NCBI GenBank assembly: GCA_014803905.1
Contig: JAAVAW010000023.1
Span: 16,584 to 49,059 of the forward strand
Reading direction: 5' to 3'
Length of the DNA: 32,476 bases
From: Lactobacillus sp.
Lineage (GTDB): Bacteria > Bacillota > Bacilli > Lactobacillales > Lactobacillaceae
The position numbers and the translations under genes were made by a program. Every line of letters starts with the position of its first letter. Within the stretch, counting starts at the first letter, position 1. The notes beneath the pieces were generated by a model that ran no database searches, was not told the origin of the DNA, and saw only the letters and a program-made list of their open reading frames with translations. Positions 9,398-18,359 of the stretch are shown one piece after another.

Positions 9398-9959
9398 TAT
9401 TTTGTTGTCCAGTTAGCAACATATTTTCCCAAAACATAATTGCTGTAACAGTCTTCCCATCAACAATTTTGCCTTGTGCTATTAATTGCTTTAACTCATC
9501 CAAGCTATACCATTCTTGTGTTAAAAATTCATCTTCATCTAGTGGACGTTTATTTTTTTCGTCTAGCTTAGTCAAAGTATCACAATAAAATAAGTATAAC
9601 TTTTCATCACTAAAACCTGGTGAAGGATAAAATTCTGACACTTTTTCCCAGTATTCAGCCTTGTATCCTCCTTCTTCATTAAGCTCGCGTTTCATAGCAT
9701 CAAGAGGGGTGTTATCAGTTGGATCAATTAAGCCAGCCGGAATTTCCAAAGTAAGCTGCTTGATTGGTTCACGCCATTGTTTTACCAATAACATTTTCTT
9801 TTCACTGTTAATTGCAATTGCAGCACTTGCATTGGGATGTTTAACTACTTCGCGAGTAGCCGTTTTACCATTGGGCAAACTTACAGTTTCAACATTGAGA
9901 TCTATTAATTTTCCCTCAAATACGGAATTATTTGATATTTCGGTCTCAGTTAAATCCAT
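9390..9959 (-). CDS. NUDIX hydrolase, ADP-ribose pyrophosphatase type
   Basis: A 189-residue enzyme of the ADP-ribose pyrophosphatase (NudF-like) branch, expected to split ADP-ribose or a similar nucleoside diphosphate derivative. Seen: the pre-box strand LTLEIPAGLID (69-79) and the Nudix box around residues 76-99, where the metal-binding RELNEEGG core (91-98) is intact. The first box Glu is replaced (Asn83) and the spacing from Gly76 to Arg91 is one residue longer than the usual pattern. The LYLFYCDTL and FLTQEWYSLDEL regions fit the branch. The ATG directly follows the csp-like stop (TAAATG) and has a good GGAG site. Confidence 0.87.
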   Translation of the reverse strand: MDLTETEISNNSVFEGKLIDLNVETVSLPNGKTATREVVKHPNASAAIAINSEKKMLLVKQWREPIKQLTLEIPAGLIDPTDNTPLDAMKRELNEEGGYKAEYWEKVSEFYPSPGFSDEKLYLFYCDTLTKLDEKNKRPLDEDEFLTQEWYSLDELKQLIAQGKIVDGKTVTAIMFWENMLLTGQQNND

Positions 9960-10184
9960 TTAATTCTCCTCTTTACGGCTATGATCAATATAAATATTGA
10001 TACATTGCAAGCCTTTTTTACCTTGAGCAAGTTGATAGCGTACTCGTTGTCCAACTTCAAGGCGCTTATAGCCATCTTCTTTAATAGATTTATAAAAGGC
10101 AAAATAAGTAGAATGCGTTAAATCATCTTCAATAAATCCATATGGTGCATTTTCATCAAATTGTGTTACTGTTCCAGTTCGCAT
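9960..10184 (-). CDS. Divergent cold-shock-domain protein
   Basis: A 74-residue protein that lines up over its full length with the CspA-type nucleic-acid-binding barrel: GTVTQFDENAPYGFIEDD at the start corresponds to the Csp GTVKWFNxxKGYGFI block (RNP1), TYFAFYKSI stands where VFVHFSAI (RNP2) is normally, and GYKRLEVGQRVRYQL, KGLQCINIYI match the GFKSLxEGQxVxFxV and GPQAxNV end. RNP1 has lost the Lys-Gly and RNP2 the His, so RNA or single-strand DNA binding may be altered. Its ATG overlaps the ileS stop by one base (TAATG), tying its translation to ileS. A housekeeping RNA-binding role is inferred; no cold regulation is visible. Confidence 0.7.
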   Translation of the reverse strand: MRTGTVTQFDENAPYGFIEDDLTHSTYFAFYKSIKEDGYKRLEVGQRVRYQLAQGKKGLQCINIYIDHSRKEEN

Positions 10185-12976
10185 TAATCATCAAGTCCTT
10201 CTTCAATTGCTTCTGGATAGTTTTCACTAACAATTTTAGCACAACGTGCACATAAGTTAGGGAAGTGAGGATCAGAACCGATATCAGTTGTAGTACGACG
10301 ACATCTTGGACAAACCTCACCTTCAGCATGTTTAACCACAATTTTACCTGATGGTAAATCTTGCGCATCGGCCGGAGCTTCAGCATCTGGACTCTTAATA
10401 TCTAAATCAGAAACAATTAGAATTTGACGGATATTAGCATTAAGTTCTTTTAAAAGTTCTGCAGTTGCTTGAGTTGGATAAATTGTAACTGCTGCTTCAA
10501 ATGATTTACCAATTACCTTATTATTACGTGCTACTTCGAGAGCTTTTAGAACATCTGAACGGAATTTCATAAATTCATTCCAACGAGCCAAAATTTCGGC
10601 TTCATTAGCAAAATGTTCAACTTCTGGCATATCACTTAATTGAATAAAGTCTTCAGGTTCTTTTAAGAAGCCCCAAATTTCTTCCATAGTATGTGGCAAG
10701 ATAGGTGTAAGAACTTTAGCTAATTTAACTAGAATATCATAGATAACTGTTTGCATTGAACGACGAGTTTCACTATTTTCAGGATCAATGTAAAGAATAT
10801 CCTTAGCTAAATCAAGATAAAATGCTGATAAATCATTTGAAATAAAGCTTAAAATTTTCTTGTAAACCGTTAAGAAGTCATATTCATCATAAGCTGCATA
10901 AACTTCTTCAAGTAGTTTATTAAGTTTTACTTCCATATATTGATCAACACCGGCCATATCTGGATAAGCAATTGCATTTGCCTTTGGATCAAAGTCAGAG
11001 GTATTAGCTAACATAAAGCGGAAAGTATTTCTGATCTTACGATAACTTTCAGCACTTTGACGCAAGATATCTTGTGATACGGCAACATCAGAAGTAGTGT
11101 CTGAACTTGCTACCCACAAACGAATGATTTCAGCACCCATTTGTTTAATTACATCATTAGGTAAAATTACATTACCTAATGACTTAGACATCTTGTGGCC
11201 TTTATCATCAAGGACAAATCCTTGCGATAAAGTAGCTTTATATGGAGAAATACCATTAACTGCAGTTGATGTAATTAAACTTGAGTTAAACCAGCCACGG
11301 TATTGGTCACTACCTTCAAGGTAAAGATTAGCTGGGTAACCTAAACCACGAGCTTCTAAGACTCCAGCCCATGATGATCCAGAATCAAACCAAACATCTA
11401 AGATATCAGTTTCTTTAGTAAATTTGCCATTTGGTGAGTGTTCTGACTTAAATCCTTCTGGAAGCAATTCTTCTGCAGTATGGGTGTACCAGGCATTAGA
11501 TCCTTCTTTAGCGAAAATTTCAGCAATATGTTCAATAGTTTCTGGAGTAACAATTGGCGTTCCATCTTCAGCATAAAAAATTGGAAGTGGAACACCCCAG
11601 GCACGTTGACGTGAAATTACCCAATCACCACGATCTTTGATCATATTGTGAAGGCGAGTTTTACCCCAAGATGGAGTAAATTTAGTTTCATCAATTTCTT
11701 TAAGAATTTGATCACGAATTTTATCAATTGAAGCGAACCATTGAGTAGTTGCACGATAAATAACTGGTTTCTTAGTACGCCAATCATGTGGATATGAGTG
11801 AGTAAAGAATGAAAGCTTGAGCAATGCACCAGCCTTTTCAAGTTTTTCACTAACTACCTTATTAGCATCATCATAAAACATACCAACAAGATCAGGATCA
11901 GGTACTTCATCAGTAAAACGTCCTTGTGCATCCATTGGACTAAAAACAGGAAGTCCATATCTTTGAGCTACATTGTAGTCATCTTCCCCAAAACCAGAAG
12001 CCGTGTGAACTAAACCAGTACCATCATCAGCAGTAACGTGCATTGCATTCATCAAGAGACTATCTTGGTCATATAATGGATGTTTAGCAACCATTCGATC
12101 CATTTCAGATCCCTTAAGATGTTGAACAACTTTATAATCTTTCCAACCAAGATCTTCTGCAACTGCTTCTAAACGATCACTTCCCACAACATAGCGCTTA
12201 TCGCCTACCTCAACTACTGAATAATCAAATTGTGGGTTAACCGTAATTCCTTGGTTTGAAGGAATTGTCCAAGGCGTAGTAGTCCAAATTACAAAATAAG
12301 TATCTTTTTCATCCAAAATACCCTTTCCATCTTTAACTGGGAAAGCAATATAAATTGATGGAGATTTAACATCATGATATTCAACTTCCGCTTCAGCTAA
12401 GGTTGATTCACTTGACCATGACCAGTAAACAGGTTTCTTTCCTTTATAAATCAACCCATTTTCAAACATTTTACCGAAAACACGAATTTCTTCGGCTTCA
12501 AATTCAGGTTGTAAAGTAATGTAAGGATGATCCCAATCTGCCATTACGCCTAAACGCTTGAAGTCAGCCATTTGTTTTTGAACTTGTTCTTCAGCAAATT
12601 GACGACATAATTCACGATATTTGGCGCGATCCATAGTTTTTCGATCAACACCTTTTTTGGCCAATTGTTGTTCAACCGGTAAGCCGTGAGTATCCCAACC
12701 AGGAACATAAGGTGCATAAAAGCCTTTCATGCCTTTATAGCGAACAATTATATCTTTCGAAATTTTATTTAAGGCATGGCCCATATGAATATTACCATTT
12801 GCAAATGGAGGACCATCATGCAAATCAAAACGTGGATGGCCTTCATTTAACTTTAAACGTTTTTGATAAATATCATTATCTTCCCATTCTTTTTGCCATT
12901 GTGCTTCTCTAACAGGAAGATTTCCGCGCATTTTAAATTTAGTTTTACCTAAATTCAATGTATCTTTAACTCTCAT
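10184..12976 (-). CDS. ileS: Isoleucine--tRNA ligase
   Basis: A 930-residue class I aminoacyl-tRNA synthetase that charges tRNA-Ile and edits mischarged Val. Seen: the HIGH motif as HMGH (64-67) within [16 protein letters not shown], an editing insert with [11 protein letters not shown], the KMSKS motif (595-599) in [13 protein letters not shown], and a C-terminal zinc-binding CPRCRR...CARC pair of the usual bacterial type. Length and zinc motif fit the standard eubacterial IleRS. AAAGGAAT lies just ahead of the ATG. Expression is controlled by the T-box leader directly upstream. It is the first gene of a six-gene unit ending at 7143. Confidence 0.98.
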   Translation of the reverse strand: MRVKDTLNLGKTKFKMRGNLPVREAQWQKEWEDNDIYQKRLKLNEGHPRFDLHDGPPFANGNIHMGHALNKISKDIIVRYKGMKGFYAPYVPGWDTHGLPVEQQLAKKGVDRKTMDRAKYRELCRQFAEEQVQKQMADFKRLGVMADWDHPYITLQPEFEAEEIRVFGKMFENGLIYKGKKPVYWSWSSESTLAEAEVEYHDVKSPSIYIAFPVKDGKGILDEKDTYFVIWTTTPWTIPSNQGITVNPQFDYSVVEVGDKRYVVGSDRLEAVAEDLGWKDYKVVQHLKGSEMDRMVAKHPLYDQDSLLMNAMHVTADDGTGLVHTASGFGEDDYNVAQRYGLPVFSPMDAQGRFTDEVPDPDLVGMFYDDANKVVSEKLEKAGALLKLSFFTHSYPHDWRTKKPVIYRATTQWFASIDKIRDQILKEIDETKFTPSWGKTRLHNMIKDRGDWVISRQRAWGVPLPIFYAEDGTPIVTPETIEHIAEIFAKEGSNAWYTHTAEELLPEGFKSEHSPNGKFTKETDILDVWFDSGSSWAGVLEARGLGYPANLYLEGSDQYRGWFNSSLITSTAVNGISPYKATLSQGFVLDDKGHKMSKSLGNVILPNDVIKQMGAEIIRLWVASSDTTSDVAVSQDILRQSAESYRKIRNTFRFMLANTSDFDPKANAIAYPDMAGVDQYMEVKLNKLLEEVYAAYDEYDFLTVYKKILSFISNDLSAFYLDLAKDILYIDPENSETRRSMQTVIYDILVKLAKVLTPILPHTMEEIWGFLKEPEDFIQLSDMPEVEHFANEAEILARWNEFMKFRSDVLKALEVARNNKVIGKSFEAAVTIYPTQATAELLKELNANIRQILIVSDLDIKSPDAEAPADAQDLPSGKIVVKHAEGEVCPRCRRTTTDIGSDPHFPNLCARCAKIVSENYPEAIEEGLDD

Positions 12977-12990
12977 ATTAATTCCTTTCT

Positions 12991-13029
12991 AAAAAGAAAA
13001 GAGCTTCACCCTAAATAGGGCGAAGCTCT
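12991..13029 (-). terminator. T-box-controlled terminator before ileS
   Basis: On the minus strand GAGAGCTTCGCCCTA and TAGGGTGAAGCTCTTTTC fold into a long stem with a small loop and a T-rich tail. It competes with the antiterminator that contains the T-box core; binding of uncharged tRNA-Ile would favour readthrough into ileS. Confidence 0.9.
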
Positions 13030-13187
13030 CTTCGTGGTACCACCTAAATTGAACAAAAACTTGTTCCACTTATTTCCTTGTAACGTAAGGACAACGATTA
13101 AGTTCATTGGCAGCTGATCAACTTTCAACATTGTTAGTCTTTCACCATCACTAACTCGCTAAGGGGTTTACTTGTTTTACTGTCGTC
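12991..13187 (-). promoter_or_regulatory. T-box riboswitch leader of ileS
   Basis: Minus-strand RNA. The T-box core AGGTGGTACCACG is at 13045-13033; its UGGU bulge (13042-13039) would pair with the ACCA end of uncharged tRNA, and the variable U suits discriminator A73 of tRNA-Ile. Stem I: base helix GACGAC (13187-13182) with GTTGTC (13095-13090), AGUA of the specifier loop at 13181-13178, AAGU/ACUU helix, and a distal GAUGGUG loop closed by GTTAG/CTAAC. The codon facing AGUA is AUC (13098-13096), an Ile codon; a second AUC at 13118-13116 is less well placed. Stem III is GAACAA/TTGTTC (13066-13051). The terminator stem is at 13029-12996 followed by Ts. No clear promoter is seen; it may lie in the divIVA 3' end. 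Confidence 0.95.
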
Positions 13188-13191
13188 TTAA

Positions 13192-13989
13192 TTATTTATG
13201 CTCTTTATAGTTATCTGGAAAAACAATCGTTGGACCTTTATCTTTTACAGGCTCAGGTTCAGTATTATTTTCTTCATTAACTGGCGAATCTCCAACTAAT
13301 GGTTGTGGTTTTGATTGCTTTTCATTTGAACCTTGAACAGAGTTTACTTCATTAAAGTGGGAATTGTCAACATTAGAGCGTGATTCTGAATCAAAATTTT
13401 CTTCGGGCTGATTTTCGTCAATTGAATCTTTTCCAAAATTATCATCTGGCTCTGGAATTACTGGTTGCTTGCCATCAGCTGGATAAAGTCTATTTCTTCC
13501 ATAATACTGATCTAAATAATATTGCCAAGTATTATCATCAAGTTGCTTTAACTGATCCTTAAGGACTTTTTGAATTTCTACTCTAAAAGATGCAACTTTT
13601 TCCTTCAATAGATCGTAATCATTATTTAATGTCTCATATTGATCTTGTAAATCTTCAGTTTTTGTAATTGCATCTTTTCCAGCATTATCAAGAATTTCTT
13701 TAGCCTTTTTTTGAGCATCGCTTTCAATTCTATCAGCGTTTTCTTGAGCAGTGATTAATGATCTATTTAGTGATTCCTTGATACTATCATATTTTTCAAT
13801 TTCTTCATTTAAATCATTTATTTCTCTTCTTAACTTATTATTTTCATTTTTTAAGTCAATATTTTTATCTAACGCATCACTAAATGAATCGACAATTTTA
13901 TCCAAAAAGCTATCTACTTCATCCCTATCGTATCCACGCATTTTTGTATTAAATTCTTGATTATGTATATCCATTGGAGTTAACGACAT
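13192..13989 (-). CDS. divIVA: Cell division/polarity protein DivIVA
   Basis: 265 residues. The N-terminal DivIVA domain (about 1-60) has LTPMDIHNQEFNTKMRGYDRDEVDSFLDKIV, the membrane-curvature-sensing head, followed by a long coiled coil (about 35-150). The remaining roughly 100 residues are an acidic, Asn/Glu/Ser-rich, probably disordered tail, longer than in the Bacillus protein. DivIVA oligomerises at septa and poles and recruits division and wall proteins. GGTGAAATT precedes the ATG; the gap to the ylmH-like gene is 4 bases. Last gene of the dcw operon, directly followed by the ileS T-box leader, with no separate terminator in between. Confidence 0.95.
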   Translation of the reverse strand: MSLTPMDIHNQEFNTKMRGYDRDEVDSFLDKIVDSFSDALDKNIDLKNENNKLRREINDLNEEIEKYDSIKESLNRSLITAQENADRIESDAQKKAKEILDNAGKDAITKTEDLQDQYETLNNDYDLLKEKVASFRVEIQKVLKDQLKQLDDNTWQYYLDQYYGRNRLYPADGKQPVIPEPDDNFGKDSIDENQPEENFDSESRSNVDNSHFNEVNSVQGSNEKQSKPQPLVGDSPVNEENNTEPEPVKDKGPTIVFPDNYKEHK

Positions 13990-13993
13990 AATT

Positions 13994-14794
13994 TCACCTT
14001 TTCTTCGATTGCCATAATTTTAAAGTTAAGCGATATTTTCCTCTTTTTGTTGAACCAATTTCCATTATTTTTACTCGTCCAAAATGGCGAATACTTAAAA
14101 CATCGTTTACATTGATAATTATATTAGATTCTGCAACATCATGCCAATTTAATTTTATCATTTTTGTCAAGAGTGCTTCTTTTACTTGGTTTCTAGAAAG
14201 ATTAGTAATTGCAGCCACCACAGTATCTAATCTTAAAGACACACTTGTTTCGACTTTTTCTATCCCATCATCATTTACTTCAACAACCCTGTTTCTATCA
14301 ATTGGCTCTAATTTTACTTTACTATGGCCAATTTTTTCGATATTGTCTACAAAAAAGCTACTTAAATCTTTCTTTACAAAAAATTGCCAATCTTTTTTGT
14401 TATCAGTAATAATATCGCCAAAAGTGGATATCTCTACTCCAAGACTTGTTAAAACACCTAATATTTGACTATGATTAATTTCATTCCACTTGCTATTGTA
14501 ATTTATGTTTAAAGGAATAATTTCGAATTCTTCAGGACTTGCAAAGTCTCCCCATTCACTAAGATATAATCTTTTCTTTTCAGCATTAGGATAGCCACCA
14601 TCCTCTAAAATTTGTGCATCATTTCCAACAATTTTTTTAAAAATGAATCTTTCGCGTGGATTTAAAAAATTTGTTAAAATTGGTTGCCTACTAAAAATAA
14701 ATCTATTAAAAAGACCGGTATAGTAATCTACCACCGGTCTTTCTTGAGGATCAAAATGCTGATAAAAACTACTTGCTTGTCTTTTTTCTATCAT
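13994..14794 (-). CDS. YlmH-like S4-domain RNA-binding protein
   Basis: A 266-residue protein of the YlmH family. It has an N-terminal alpha/beta region (FLNPRERFIFKKIVG) and a C-terminal S4 RNA-binding domain from about residue 185 (LRLDTVVAAITNLSRNQVKEALLTKMIKLNW, then VLSIRHFGRVKIMEI). YlmH homologues sit between ylmG and divIVA in most Firmicutes dcw clusters; a role in ribosome rescue/quality control has been reported for the B. subtilis protein. The stop is 4 bases before divIVA; the ribosome site ahead of the ATG (GTGAG) is weak. Confidence 0.88.
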   Translation of the reverse strand: MIEKRQASSFYQHFDPQERPVVDYYTGLFNRFIFSRQPILTNFLNPRERFIFKKIVGNDAQILEDGGYPNAEKKRLYLSEWGDFASPEEFEIIPLNINYNSKWNEINHSQILGVLTSLGVEISTFGDIITDNKKDWQFFVKKDLSSFFVDNIEKIGHSKVKLEPIDRNRVVEVNDDGIEKVETSVSLRLDTVVAAITNLSRNQVKEALLTKMIKLNWHDVAESNIIINVNDVLSIRHFGRVKIMEIGSTKRGKYRLTLKLWQSKKR

Positions 14795-14818
14795 GCAAAA
14801 ATCTCACTATTATAAATT

Positions 14819-15109
14819 TTATCTCATCATACTTATTAAAATATTGGCAATCCACACTAAAACATAATTATTTATCAAATAAATTACTAATAAGGCCAGT
14901 ATTGGAGCAAAGGAAATTCCTGCAATTGGTGGAATTATGCGTTGAAACCAATTTAAGTAAGGCTCTACAACTTTTGCTAAAATTTGACCCATCTTAGTTT
15001 GCAATGTACGTGGAATCCAAGTTAATAAAGTATAAATTACTATTAAAATACTGTAAATATAAAGAAGTTGAGAAATAACCCTTAATATCCACATAAAAAT
15101 AGTCATCAT
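14819..15109 (-). CDS. YggT family (YlmG-like) membrane protein
   Basis: 96 residues with two hydrophobic segments: about 5-27 (MWILRVISQLLYIYSILIVIY) and 62-90, separated by the conserved family block YTLLTWIPRT...PYLNWFQRIIPPIAGIS. YggT/YlmG proteins are small inner-membrane proteins of unresolved role, conserved in dcw clusters and also in chloroplasts. The start codons ATGATG overlap the sepF stop (TAATGATG), indicating coupled translation. Confidence 0.9.
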   Translation of the reverse strand: MMTIFMWILRVISQLLYIYSILIVIYTLLTWIPRTLQTKMGQILAKVVEPYLNWFQRIIPPIAGISFAPILALLVIYLINNYVLVWIANILISMMR

Positions 15110-15540
15110 TAGTTAAGATTATCTTTCTTTTCAACCAATTCAGCTATTTTTCCGTCAGTTTCAAACTTAGGAGGAGTAGCCAGAAAAATCTTATCTCCTA
15201 CACGTTGAATTTCACCATTTAATGCATAAACGGTACCAGTAATAAAATCAACAATCCTACGTGATTGAGTATCATCCATGCGAGAAAAGTTAATAATAAC
15301 TGCCTTATTACTTAACAGATTCTGAGCAACTTCTTTTGCATCAGAATATACTCGTGGTTCATAAAGAACAATTTTACTGGTTGGATTATTTACTGAATTA
15401 ATTGAAACCACATTTGTACGTCTTTCATTTTTCATTGGTTGATTTTCATTATCCATTTCTGGTTCTTCAACATATGAACTTTCATCTAATTCATCATCTT
15501 CAGCAATTCCAAAAAATCTTCCTAATTTATCAAATGCCAT
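15109..15540 (-). CDS. sepF: Cell division protein SepF
   Basis: 143 residues. The N-terminal amphipathic stretch FDKLGRFFGIAEDD (about 3-16) is the membrane anchor, followed by an acidic linker and the SepF (DUF552) domain (about 50-140) with IVLYEPRVYSDAKEVAQNLL, VIINFSRMDDTQSRRIVDF and a GTVYALNGEIQRVGDKIFL beta part. SepF binds the C-terminal peptide of FtsZ and tethers it to the membrane in parallel with FtsA. A strong AAAGGAGG site precedes it. Located directly behind ftsZ; the ylmD and ylmE genes found between them in Bacillus are absent here. Confidence 0.95.
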   Translation of the reverse strand: MAFDKLGRFFGIAEDDELDESSYVEEPEMDNENQPMKNERRTNVVSINSVNNPTSKIVLYEPRVYSDAKEVAQNLLSNKAVIINFSRMDDTQSRRIVDFITGTVYALNGEIQRVGDKIFLATPPKFETDGKIAELVEKKDNLN

Positions 15541-15570
15541 CTTTCATTCCTCCTTTATATATAGCGTCCT

Positions 15571-16899
15571 TTAATGTTTACGACGATGCTTGAAGAATGG
15601 AATACTATTATCGTCATCTTCTTCATCAGCACTAGTCTCAATTTGTGAAATACTATTTTGGGTATCCGCACTAAATGAATCGAATTCATCATCTTTATTT
15701 TCATTTACATTTTCTTGATTCATTTCCGGACGCTTCGTATCCTTCTTATCTTGTTTCCATACACTAGTTGGATCAAGTAAAGAATCTTGAGATTTGTTTT
15801 GATTATTTTCCTCTGAAGCCACTTCAGTTTGATTAATTTCTTTATTTTCTACTGGCTTCTTTTCTTCACTAGAAGAAGTAGTTGTTTGAACGCGAGAACG
15901 TCTATTTAAACGTCCAGAAGTCTTAGAAGCCTCTTCTTCTGCAGCCGCATCAATACCAGTTGCAATAACAGTTACAACTACTTCGTCCCCTAAATTAGCA
16001 TTGATCGAAGTACCAAAGATAATATTAACACCATCGCCTGCTGCTTTTGAAACAATATCAGACGCATCTTGCGCTTCAAACAAAGTTAAATCTGGTCCAC
16101 CAGTGATGTTAAGCAAAACTTGTTTAGCCCCATCAATAGATACTTCTAATAATGGTGAAGAAATAGCTAATTTAGTAGCTTCAACTGTTCTATTTTCTCC
16201 ACTCGCTCTACCAATCCCCATTAAGGCAGCTCCTTGATTTTCCATAACTGTCTTAACATCAGCAAAGTCCAAGTTCACATAGTCGGTTGAAGTAATCAAA
16301 TCAGAAATACCCTGAACACCCTGTCTTAAAACGTTGTCAGCTTCTTTAAAGGCATCCATCATTGGTGTCTTTTTATCAACCATTTCTAATAGACGATTAT
16401 TAGCGATAATAACCAAAGTATCAACATATTGCTTCAATTGTGCAATACCTTCACTGGCATTTTTTGAACGCTTAGGTCCTTCAAATGTAAATGGGCGAGT
16501 AACAACCCCAACCGTAAGTGCACCGGTTTCTCTAGCAATTTTTGCAATTACTGGAGCAGCACCAGTACCAGTACCACCACCCATTCCGGCAGTGATAAAG
16601 ATCATATCAGCACCCTTAAGTGAATCTTCAATAGTTTGTTGACTTTCTTCAGCTGCTTTTTCTCCTACTTCAGGATGTGAACCTGCACCCAAACCTCTGG
16701 TTAACTTTGGTCCAAGTTGAATTTTATTTTCAGCTTTATTACTATTAAGTGCTTGTACATCGGTATTAGCGGCAATAAATGAAACGCCTTGAACGCCTTC
16801 ATCTATCATTCGGTTCACTGCGTTACCACCAGCACCACCAACACCGATTACTTTAATGACTGCATTTTTATTGTCATCAGAATCGAAAGTAAAGTCCAT
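15571..16899 (-). CDS. ftsZ: Cell division GTPase FtsZ
   Basis: 442 residues. GTPase core 10-318 with [14 protein letters not shown] (18-31), the tubulin signature [10 protein letters not shown] (107-116), [10 protein letters not shown], and T7 loop [11 protein letters not shown] (209-219) whose Asp residues complete the GTP site of the next subunit. A long, charged Asn/Glu/Ser-rich linker (about 320-430) leads to the C-terminal peptide [10 protein letters not shown], the binding site for FtsA and SepF. FtsZ forms the ring that directs septal wall growth. GGGTGG lies upstream of the ATG; the gap to ftsA is 19 bases. Confidence 0.98.
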   Translation of the reverse strand: MDFTFDSDDNKNAVIKVIGVGGAGGNAVNRMIDEGVQGVSFIAANTDVQALNSNKAENKIQLGPKLTRGLGAGSHPEVGEKAAEESQQTIEDSLKGADMIFITAGMGGGTGTGAAPVIAKIARETGALTVGVVTRPFTFEGPKRSKNASEGIAQLKQYVDTLVIIANNRLLEMVDKKTPMMDAFKEADNVLRQGVQGISDLITSTDYVNLDFADVKTVMENQGAALMGIGRASGENRTVEATKLAISSPLLEVSIDGAKQVLLNITGGPDLTLFEAQDASDIVSKAAGDGVNIIFGTSINANLGDEVVVTVIATGIDAAAEEEASKTSGRLNRRSRVQTTTSSSEEKKPVENKEINQTEVASEENNQNKSQDSLLDPTSVWKQDKKDTKRPEMNQENVNENKDDEFDSFSADTQNSISQIETSADEEDDDNSIPFFKHRRKH

Positions 16900-16918
16900 C
16901 TAATTAACCACCCTTAAA

Positions 16919-18292
16919 CTAATCAAAAAATTTCTTAAAGAAATCTCCGAGTCCCTTTTTATTCTTCTTTATGTCTCTGGCATTCTCGTTATTATTTTGT
17001 TTTTTAGATGCCAAACTATCTCTATTATAGTCTTCTTTAGTTGCTATTTCACTACTAGACTGAACCCTTTTGAAAAATTTCATTTTTTCTGAAGAATTTT
17101 CTGAAGTCAATTGTGAATTAGCAGCTGGCATATTATAAATAATACTATTTACTAAATAATCAATGTCATCTAAATCATATGCATATTTTACTACGCCAAA
17201 GCTTGCTGCATATAAGGGATTGCGCAACCCTATTTGATTAGGTTGAAAAATTCGTGCTTTAACATCATAATTCTCTTTAACAACATCATCTGTACCTTGG
17301 AGAATGCTTGTTCCTCCAGTTATGGTTATTCCACCTGGTAATCTAAAGGCATCATGGTCTTCCAAACCTTTACCGATTCTTTGAAGAATTTGTTCTAAGC
17401 GAGCATTAATGATTTCACTTAAGTATTCTTCATCAATCATTTGTGGTGCATTCTCACCAACTACATTAACTGGAAATTGGTTATCACTTGATGTTAACTC
17501 AGGATCTGCATAGCCAAACTCTTTTTTTATCTTTTCTGCTTCTTTTTTAGAAGTGTTAAGAACTACAGAAATATCTTTGGTAATATCATTGCCACCTTCT
17601 AAGTCGATTGTAGCATATTTGATTTTATTCTCATGAATTACAGTAGCAGTTGTAGTTCCTCCGCCAAGATCCAAAATAATTGAGCCAAAAGTTCTTTCTC
17701 CTTCGTCTAGCGCCACACTAGCGATTGCCAACGGCGTAGGAACAAAGAAATTATTTTGATAACCCGCTCTTTCAATTGCTTTTCGTATATTATGAAGATC
17801 TGAACTAGGAGCAGTGAGCAATATACCATGTACTTCTAAAGAATGTGCAATCATCTTACGTGGATCATCAACATCAGTTTTCCCATCAATCAAAAATTTA
17901 TTCGGTAAGAAAGCAATCGCCTCACGATCATCTTTTAAAGCCGAACCAATCGCAGATGAAAGGACACGTTTAACATCTTCATCTCCTACTTCTTGACCCT
18001 TTTCACCGATATTGATCAGGCCACTAGCATTTTCTAATTGTAACATTCCTACTGGAATTCCTGTTACAACTCGATAAATTTTCGAATTTGTTTTCTCTGC
18101 TACCTTTTTTAATGCAGAAGAAATACTACTTGCGGTTTGATCAATATCGACAATTTTTCCTTGTCTCATTCCTCTAGTTGGACTACTTGCAGCCCCAATT
18201 ATTTTTAATTCATTTGATGAAGTATCTGCTACAACAGTCTTAACACTAGTTGTACCGATATCTAACCCCACTAATAAACCTGTTTTATCCAC
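16919..18292 (-). CDS. ftsA: Cell division protein FtsA
   Basis: 457 residues, actin-like ATPase that anchors FtsZ to the membrane. Seen: GLDIGTTSVKTVV (phosphate 1, about 9-21), SHMA/1C domain region, IILDLGGGTTTATVI (phosphate 2), ITGGTSILQG (adenosine motif), and a C-terminal amphipathic membrane helix GLGDFFKKFF behind a Lys/Asn-rich linker. The start is GTG at 18292 with GGGGGC upstream. A 67-base gap to ftsQ holds a possible internal promoter. Confidence 0.97.
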   Translation of the reverse strand: MDKTGLLVGLDIGTTSVKTVVADTSSNELKIIGAASSPTRGMRQGKIVDIDQTASSISSALKKVAEKTNSKIYRVVTGIPVGMLQLENASGLINIGEKGQEVGDEDVKRVLSSAIGSALKDDREAIAFLPNKFLIDGKTDVDDPRKMIAHSLEVHGILLTAPSSDLHNIRKAIERAGYQNNFFVPTPLAIASVALDEGERTFGSIILDLGGGTTTATVIHENKIKYATIDLEGGNDITKDISVVLNTSKKEAEKIKKEFGYADPELTSSDNQFPVNVVGENAPQMIDEEYLSEIINARLEQILQRIGKGLEDHDAFRLPGGITITGGTSILQGTDDVVKENYDVKARIFQPNQIGLRNPLYAASFGVVKYAYDLDDIDYLVNSIIYNMPAANSQLTSENSSEKMKFFKRVQSSSEIATKEDYNRDSLASKKQNNNENARDIKKNKKGLGDFFKKFFD

Positions 18293-18325
18293 GAGAATGC
18301 CCCCAAAATATTCACTGTTATTAAA

Positions 18326-18334
18326 ATTTTAACA
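18326..18334 (-). promoter_or_regulatory. Possible internal promoter upstream of ftsA
   Basis: An extended -10 element, TGT plus TAAAAT (18334-18326), reads toward ftsA in the largest gap of the distal dcw cluster. No convincing -35 hexamer is seen at 17 bases, so the call is tentative. Extra ftsA-ftsZ promoters are common in other bacteria. Confidence 0.35.
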
Positions 18335-18359
18335 TATTAAATTAATAATGGTATAGCAA

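Noticed and set aside
10156..10386. Second minus-strand frame at the ileS/csp junction
   Set aside because: It lies in another frame of the ileS zinc-finger end and encodes a Val/Leu/Lys-rich product without recognisable motifs.
13116..13118. AUC at 13118-13116 as the T-box specifier codon
   Set aside because: It does not face the AGUA strand; the AUC at 13098-13096 next to the base helix fits the specifier loop better.
14112..14468. Plus-strand frames opposite the ylmH-like gene
   Set aside because: They are antisense shadows of AT-rich coding DNA; two frames overlap each other and neither has an initiation signal.
18321..18332. TTAAAATTTTAA palindrome before ftsA as a regulator binding site
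   Set aside because: Short palindromes of A and T are expected by chance at this base composition; kept only as part of a weak promoter call.
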